64,000 bases of DNA from Emydura subglobosa (Eukaryota; Chordata; Testudines; Chelidae): positions 65,671,075-65,735,074 of the forward strand of contig ML679961.1 of NCBI GenBank assembly GCA_007922225.1. The letters are read 5' to 3'. Each line of letters begins with the position of its first letter. The first letter of the stretch is position 1. The notes beneath the pieces were generated by a model. That model worked only from the letters and a program-made list of their open reading frames with translations, did no database searches and had not been told where the DNA came from. The translations under genes and the position numbers were made by a program. Positions 58,411-64,000 of this stretch are shown in pieces.

Positions 58411-58620
58411 TTATTTCCTAGTGCTCTGCGTGAACCAGCTTTTTTGTTTGGGCTGGTGCACTGAAAGCCACTGGGCACAGATGGCCTGCACAACGTCTTC
58501 CCCGCTGTTCTCAGCCAGCTGCCGCACATGCTGCACCAGCTGCACAGCTCTGGTATTCTCTTGTCTCACTGAGACCAGGTAGGCAGAACGTAGCTTGTTG
58601 CACATCACATAGGCTCGGAT
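58411..58620 (-). CDS. ZFYVE26: ZFYVE26 (spastizin) last coding exon
   Basis: ZFYVE26 is a large FYVE-domain protein that works with spatacsin and AP-5 in lysosome/autophagosome reformation and cytokinesis; loss causes human spastic paraplegia 15. Here only the terminal exon is visible. Acceptor attgcttcag precedes 58620, and the frame begins on a codon boundary. It encodes IRAYVMCNKLRSAYLVSV, a basic/helical stretch, then EDVVQAICAQWLSVHQPK and a short tail ending STRK, stop TAA at 58413-58411. The match to the human C-terminus (KLRSAYL...VVQ.ICAQWL) is from memory. The position after RDH12 on the opposite strand, as in human, supports it. The remaining exons lie beyond 64000 or are not recognised. 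Confidence 0.8.
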   Translation of the reverse strand: MRAYVMCNKLRSAYLVSVRQENTRAVQLVQHVRQLAENSGEDVVQAICAQWLSVHQPKQKSWFTQSTRK

Positions 58621-59600
58621 CTGAAGCAATAAAGAAAAGCAATTGTTCACTGCAGCCTCCCAGACTGAGTTCTGACACAACACGTTTAGGTGAGGGCCCA
58701 CTGGGAAGTCTCATAGTATTTAGAGAGGTGTGCTTTGTGATGCAGAGGATATGATGTAGCATAGGCTAGGTCCTGCTGTAAGAAATGCACTACAAAGGGT
58801 CAGTGCAGTAGACTTTTTTCAAATGTAAATCTGTCACTGGCTTTTAGAATGTCCCTGGATGCTGACCATCATGGAATCAACATCAGGATTTGCATGGGTG
58901 TAGCTCATGCTTGAAAACTTCCACATCCAAAACACCAAAGATTCACAGAGACATTCTGCCCGTGGCCTGGCTTTCAGAGCTCACGTTATGTCACTGTAGC
59001 ACTGAGCTTATTGCAGTGACAGAAAACAATTCCAATTTCTCAGCCTATGCAGAACAGCATGTCTGGTGGTCAGAACAGGAGAGTGGGAGTAAGGACTCCT
59101 AGGTTCAAGACCCAGCTCTGCCACTGGTTTGCACATGATCTTGGGAAGTCACTTGACCTCTGGGCCTCAGTTTCTCCATCTGTTAAAATGGAGATAAAAT
59201 CTACTTATCTATTTGTGAGTGTAAAATGATTTGAGAGCCTTTTACTGAAGACAGTAGAGAAGTGCAGTGTATATAATTAACATAAGCCATGTATTTCAGT
59301 CTTAGCATCATCTGTAAAGAACAGAAATTATTGAATCCGTGAGATAAAGGGTAGTGCGTGCCAGGATGGCAATAATATAACCTGGAATAATGATGAGCTC
59401 AGTGCTGGTCTCCACAGAGGCACATAGATCCCCATCAGCTGCCTGCTGCCCCTGGGAAATTAAGTGCACCTATGAGAAAATAGGTAGGAAGAACCAAAGA
59501 GAATCAACTGAATCTTTGCACTGCTTTTAAGTCCCACACAATTGCTCTGAGACCTCTGGGTCTCTAACTTTTGGGGACACTCCACTCCCAGCGTGGGGAG
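58621..59600 (-). other. ZFYVE26 intron
   Basis: It contains a MIR (59085-59275) and one exon-like open stretch (59382-59469, minus) whose phase does not fit the last exon. Otherwise nothing recognised. Confidence 0.65.
59085..59275 (+). mobile_element. MIR-type SINE (well preserved)
   Basis: 'aggactcctaggttcaagac', 'ccagctctgccactggtttg', 'cttgggaagtcacttgacct' and 'tcagtttctccatctgttaa' run in MIR order over about 190 bases. Confidence 0.85.
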
Positions 59601-59617
59601 GAGAGATGAGATGAGAG

Positions 59618-59936
59618 AGTTACTCACCTTGTGCAGTAACTGAGGTTCTGCGAGATACTTGTCCTAATGGGTGCTCCATTGTAGGTGCGACACTGCCTTT
59701 GCATCTGAAGTCAAAGATCTTCAGTAACATTGCCTGTCGACCCGCCCATGCACACATACCCTGCCTCGCTCAGGTAGCATATACAGCACTATGCGGTCCG
59801 ACCGCCCTCAATTCCTTCTCTGTCACAAAGCCCATATGTTATGCACCGAAGCAGAGGGGAGAAGGGTGGAAAGTGGAGCACCCATGGGGACACTCATCTT
59901 GAAGAACCTTAGTTACTGCACAAGGTGACTAACCCT
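59618..59936. repeat. Inverted terminal repeats of the minus-strand DIRS element
   Basis: Left arm: 'actcaccttgtgcagtaact', 'gaggttctgcgagatacttg', 'atgggtgctccattgtaggt'. The right arm (59876-59936) is the reverse complement of the same text with scattered changes ('cttagttactgcacaaggtg'). The spacer is about 185 bases. Confidence 0.75.
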
Positions 59937-60029
59937 CTCTTTTTCAAGTGGTATCCCCATGGGTATGCCATTGTAGGGGACTACAAAGCAGTGCCCCTTG
60001 CTTGTAGATTGGGGTTTTGGAGCGGCTTG

Positions 60030-60640
60030 TATCGCAGAGGATAGGACCGTATGTCCAAGTCTGATGTCTGCAGCGGAATCCTGCATAATGGTGTAGCGTT
60101 GGACAAATGTATCTGAGGACGCCCATGTGGCCACCCTGCATACGTAAATAATGGGAATACTGTTAAGAAATGCAATGGAGATTGACCGTGCTCATGGCAG
60201 TATGTTCTTATGGAGGTAGGAGCCTGTTTATTATGGAGTTCATATGGAGAGGCGTATGCATTGTGAAATCCATTTAGAGAGGCGCTGTTTCGATATAGCA
60301 TCACCCTTGGACCCCTCGGTGGTAGATCTGAACAGATGTGGTGATTTTCTGAATGGTCTAGTTCTGGTCCAAGTAGAATGATAATGCACACCTTACATCC
60401 AGTGTATGGAGAGCTACGTCCCGTTGGTTGATATGTGATTTGAGAAAAAAAGCAGGTTGCTGTATTGGTTGATTCAAATGAAAAGATGTTATGACCTCGG
60501 ATAGAAATTTGGGGTGTACACAAAGTGTCACTTTGTCCTTATGAAAACACAGCATATGGTGGGTGTGCCACGTGAGTTGAGATTTCTCCCACCCATCAGG
60601 CTGTGGTGATGGCATCGAGAAAGGCAGTTTTCATAGCTAG
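60030..60640 (-). pseudogene. DIRS tyrosine recombinase remnant
   Basis: CFHKDKVTLCVHPKFLSEV, FHLNQPIQQPAFFLKSH and RDVALHTLDVRCALSFYLDQ (60615-60358), and later ATWASSDTFVQRYTIMQDSA and LGHTVLSSAIQ (60134 onward), are characteristic of DIRS recombinases. Stops and frame changes separate them. Confidence 0.7.
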
Positions 60641-61396
60641 GTGTAAATGCAAGCATGTTGCCATTAGTTCAAACAGGAGTCTCGTCAAAGACCATAAGAC
60701 TAGGTTTGGATCCCAGGAAGGGGTAGGGCTCATATCTGTGGTTACAGATATTGGATACCCTTTATGAAATGCTTAATGAGGGTGTGTGTGAATACAGAGT
60801 ATCCTTCAATATGGTGGTGAAAAGTAGTGATAATAGCAAGGTGTACTCTTGTTGGCCAGTCCATCCTGTTTGAGTTGGAGGATATAGCCCAGGATGAGTG
60901 GTAACGGAGCGTGAGCTGCTTCATTATGTTTAGAGGCTTACCACTGTTGGAATCTATTCTGCGTGTACGCACGCTCGACTAGTGATGTCATGTTTGCTAT
61001 GTAATAAGATGTGTTTCACTGGGTCTGGACCCCCTCAACCAAGCAGGAGCCATGATTTCAGATGGAGTGTTTGTGATGTGATGTGTTCAGATAGAGTGTT
61101 TGGGGTGACGAACATGTCCAGTGTCCTGTGAAAGGAGCCATGATGGACCAGCATAGAGTCATACAGAGCAGGTACATCACCATACTTGTTGAGGCCATGT
61201 TGGGGCTATTAGTATGATTGACTTGTCTTGGCATGGACAACAGCTTCTGCATGCTGTGTTTGTGAGGAAGGCACACAGTACAGAACCAACCTGGGAGACA
61301 TCGCATATGTAACCTCACATGTCTGACCATGAAAGTGGCTTCTTCCATGTATCCCAGGAGCTGCAGGCATGTGTGTGCTGAAATCTGGGGACAAAC

Positions 61397-62200
61397 TCAT
61401 GTGTTCGAGATTAGGTCTGTTATGGCTGTGAACCTGTGAGGTGGCAGAAACGCTCTTGCTTGTATGGCGTCGAGTTGAGCGCCAATGAATTTCAATGTTT
61501 GCACAGGTCTCAAGGTGGATTTTTCAAGGTTGATAAGGAGACCTAAGCTTTTGAAAATGTTTGTAGTTTTGTGAACTGCTCGAAGTGCTTTAGCCCTGGA
61601 TGGAGCTTTATGGAAGCAATCGTCCAGTATGGGAAGATTGTGATTCCTCTCTTTGTTAAGTGGATCACAACCACTGCAAGTACTTTGGCAAAAACTCGCT
61701 GCACTGTTGATAGACTGAAAAGGCATACTTTCTACTGGAAGTGGTTGCCACCCATTGTGAATCGTAGGAAGCATCTGTGAGTGGGTTGCATGGAGATATG
61801 GAAGTACACATCCTGTAGGTTGAGGACTGAGCACCAGTCCCCCTGTTCCAGTGCTGGTATGATGGTGGAGAGGTTGACCATCTTGAATCATTGCTGTTTG
61901 ACAAACTTGTTTAGGTTGCAAAGGTCCAAAATGGGACACCAACCACTGGATTTCTTTTGAACCAGGAAGTAGTGGCAGTAGAATCCTCATCCTGTGTGTT
62001 GTACAGGGACTAGTTCTGTGGCTCCCATTTGCAGAAGATGGTTTACTTCCTCCTTGAGGATGAGCTCCTGAGAGGGGGATCCCTGAAGAGGGATGGGGAG
62101 GAGTGGTGGGATGGCATAATTAGGAAGGAGATGGAATATCCTTCCTTGATTATTTTCAGGACCCATTTGTTACAGGTGATAAGTGTCCAAAGATGGTAGA
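61397..62200 (-). pseudogene. DIRS reverse transcriptase remnant
   Basis: Frame-shifted pieces keep the landmarks: GFYCHYFLVQKKSSGW and PILDLCNLNKFV (about 62020-61930), IIPALEQGDWCSVLNLQD (61870-61820), and PILDDCFHKAPSRAKALRAV with INLEKSTLRPVQTLKFIGAQ in the 61990-61397 frame. A one-base loss just before the DD pair puts upstream and downstream parts in different frames. Confidence 0.7.
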
Positions 62201-62909
62201 AATGGAGCTAATCAATTGGCAAACTAGTGGTCTGTTTGTGAGGTCAGAGATGGCAGGGACAGATGGAACAGGGGAAGTTCTCGGGCCCTCGACCACATCT
62301 ACAAAACTGTTTGTTGGAAGGTATATGAGGTGTCCCTTGAGCAGCGGGCTGTCTGCTATTGGGAGAGCATTGACAGCAGCATTGATTGTCGAACTGCCAC
62401 TGTGGGTAATAAGATTGAGGCCGGGATCTTGGGGGAAGTTGGTATTTCCCTGATCTCCTCTTTGGTTGTGGAGTGTATATACCCAGAGATCTGAGTGTAG
62501 CTCAGGAATCCTTTAGCGAGTGTAATGCATTGTTCGTATGCTCAGAGAACAACTTTTGTCCTTCAAAACAGTAGATCTTTAACCATTGTTTGTACCTCCT
62601 TGGGGAATCCTGAGAGATATAATCAGAAGGCTTGCTGCATTACTATCACGGTAGCAATGGATCAGGCTGCCGTGTCGGCTGAGGCCAAGGAGGCCTGAAG
62701 AGCTGTGCAGGCTGTAAGATGGCCTTCCGCTATCAGGGGCAAGAATTGCTCCTTTTTAGGCTCTGAGGTCTTGACATAACTACTTCAGTTTGGAGTAGTT
62801 TATATAATTGTATTTTGCCATGAGGGTCTTTTAGTTTGAAATTCTAAACTGAAGCATGGTGAAGGAGTAAGATTTTCTCCCAAATAAATCTAATAATTTC
62901 CAATCCCGG

Positions 62910-63665
62910 TCAGGATGGGTAGATCAGGATTGGTATTGCTGATTCTCCCACATTAACAACAAGGGAGTTCAGAGAAGGGAGTGAAAACAAGAATTCTGCA
63001 TTCTTTATTGGTATATAGTATTTTCTATCTGCGCATTTGCATGTAGGTGGGACAGAGGATGGGGTCTGCCATAAATGATTGGCCAGTTTGAGCAAAGCCC
63101 TATTGATAGGTACTGCAATTTTTGCTGCTGAGGAAGTATGGAGAATGTCAATTAACTCATGCTGCTTTTCTTTAACCTTCTCCAGTTGGATGTGTACACT
63201 GCCTGCCTCTCTGCAGAACAAGTTCTGAAAGTGTCTAAAATTATCAGCCACACCAGGAGGCAGTGGCATGGTAGCCTCATCAGATGAGGATGATAAGTGC
63301 AGGGATGATGGTGCCTCTTCCTCTTGATCATTCTCATGTTCCCCTTCATGCTCCTGCAGTGGTTCTTTCTCTTGTGTTTGTGAAAGCTGTACATCTGGAG
63401 GTCGTGAGATTGAGGAGGATGGGGCAGATGGAGGATGTTGTATTTGCTGTACTGGTGGGTTACCAAAATGAGCCCTATACATGGCCCAAGGATCCCAGTA
63501 TGGCCAGTTGAGTGGAAGAGGATTGTGTGGTTGCATCCAGGGAGGACCCTGCCAAATTGGGTACCCTGAAGTGTTGGAGAGTAGGCTTTCAAGAAAGGCT
63601 CTATTTATCCCAATGTTGCTAGGGCAATAATGCAGTGTACTCCTCCTCTTCTTCCTCTGCATCAC
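62910..63665 (-). pseudogene. DIRS ORF1 (gag-like) remnant, 251-codon open frame
   Basis: A Pro/Gln-rich N-terminal part (PLPLNWPYWDPWAM near residue 50), an acidic-Ser stretch (SSLHLSSSSDEATMPLP) and the conserved block AAKIAVPINRALLKLANHLWQ, then RKYYIPIKNAEFLF and LVVNVGESA, are typical of DIRS ORF1 proteins in reptiles. The frame is truncated relative to the usual protein, whose later blocks appear downstream in other frames. It is an element protein, not a host gene. Confidence 0.7.
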
Positions 63666-64000
63666 TCAGGAAGGGGGGAGCCGTTCCTGTCGGAGAGAGT
63701 GAGGCATAGCTTGACTCAGGTGAATGTGAGACTTGAAGTAAGTCTTGTTTAAGGGACTGGAAACTCCCAAGTATCAGATACTCTTAGGTCTGATATGTAT
63801 CTGTACTCCTGTGGTGCATATGGCATCGGTTGGTATACATGGTGCCGTGTTGTGTTTTTCAACATGGCCAGCAGATGGCGCCAGAGATTTTTTCGGAGCC
63901 AATAGCATAGCAGAATTTGAGGTCGGTGCCAGTCTTGGTCAGCGGTTGTTTGGGAGCCACAAAGGGTCTTGGAGCCATGGATGAGGTCGTGGGCTTGGTT

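Larger units (their letters stand above)
59618..64000 (-). mobile_element. DIRS1-type tyrosine-recombinase retrotransposon, minus strand (decayed; 5' end outside window)
   Basis: Reading on the minus strand from 64000 down: gag-like ORF1 (63665-62910), reverse transcriptase (about 62200-61400), a linker/RNase H zone, tyrosine recombinase (about 60640-60030), then inverted terminal repeats (59618-59690 and 59876-59936). Many frameshifts and stops make it inactive. It is in the same orientation as ZFYVE26 and presumably intronic. Its termini differ from those of the copy at 27060-32125, so it belongs to another subfamily. Confidence 0.8.

Noticed and set aside
61397..61990. 197-codon open frame taken as one protein
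   Set aside because: Only its C-terminal half is in the reverse-transcriptase frame; the first half is an out-of-frame reading of the same element.
62910..63665. 251-codon open frame considered as a host gene
   Set aside because: Its block structure matches DIRS ORF1, and the neighbouring frames encode the rest of that element.
1..64000. CRISPR arrays, bacterial operons, tRNA or rRNA genes
   Set aside because: No regularly spaced direct repeats, no cloverleaf with intact A and B boxes outside SINE remnants, and every real gene is split by spliceosomal introns.

Overview
The window is nuclear DNA of a vertebrate. It is most likely a non-avian reptile, probably a turtle, with a crocodilian as the alternative. 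The evidence is the intron-exon structure with GT-AG (and one GC-AG) splice sites, the gene order ARG2 - VTI1B - RDH12 - ZFYVE26 (the human 14q24 order), many CR1 LINE 3' ends, readable MIR SINEs, and two DIRS-type tyrosine-recombinase retrotransposons, which birds lack. There are no bacterial, phage or CRISPR features. The species call is an inference from repeat content.

Layout. 1-7430: intron of ARG2, holding a 1.6-kb mariner-like element, a MITE and CR1 fragments. 7431-17031 (+): the last six coding exons of ARG2 (mitochondrial arginase 2); its N-terminal exons lie upstream of the window. 17512-41093 (-): VTI1B, all six coding exons, predicted 232 aa, starting in a CpG island (about 40640-41750). 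Its introns carry a PIF/Harbinger-type element, a 5-kb DIRS element, a long foldback repeat, a small hAT MITE with perfect 8-bp target duplications, and a 10-N assembly gap flanked by identical 47-bp copies. 44116-54964 (+): RDH12-like retinol dehydrogenase, seven coding exons, predicted 320 aa, with ZNF143-like sites just upstream and one GC-AG intron. 58411-58620 (-): the last coding exon of ZFYVE26 (spastizin), with a likely long 3' UTR down to about 56050. 59600-64000 (-): a second, decayed DIRS element, presumably inside a ZFYVE26 intron.

The genes form two tail-to-tail pairs. ARG2 and VTI1B converge closely enough that their candidate poly(A) signals imply overlapping 3' UTRs. RDH12 and ZFYVE26 converge with about 0.4 kb between their candidate poly(A) signals. 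The genes are not an operon and have unrelated roles: arginine catabolism, SNARE-mediated membrane fusion, retinoid reduction, and endolysosomal/autophagy trafficking.

I found no new biological system. The items most worth a second look are the two structurally distinct DIRS copies with terminal inverted repeats, the apparent absence of RDH11 between VTI1B and RDH12, the GC-AG intron, the overlapping 3' ends, a LINE reverse-transcriptase tail of a kind I associate with fish, an unexplained GC-rich block in RDH12 intron 1, and the probable false duplication at the N gap.
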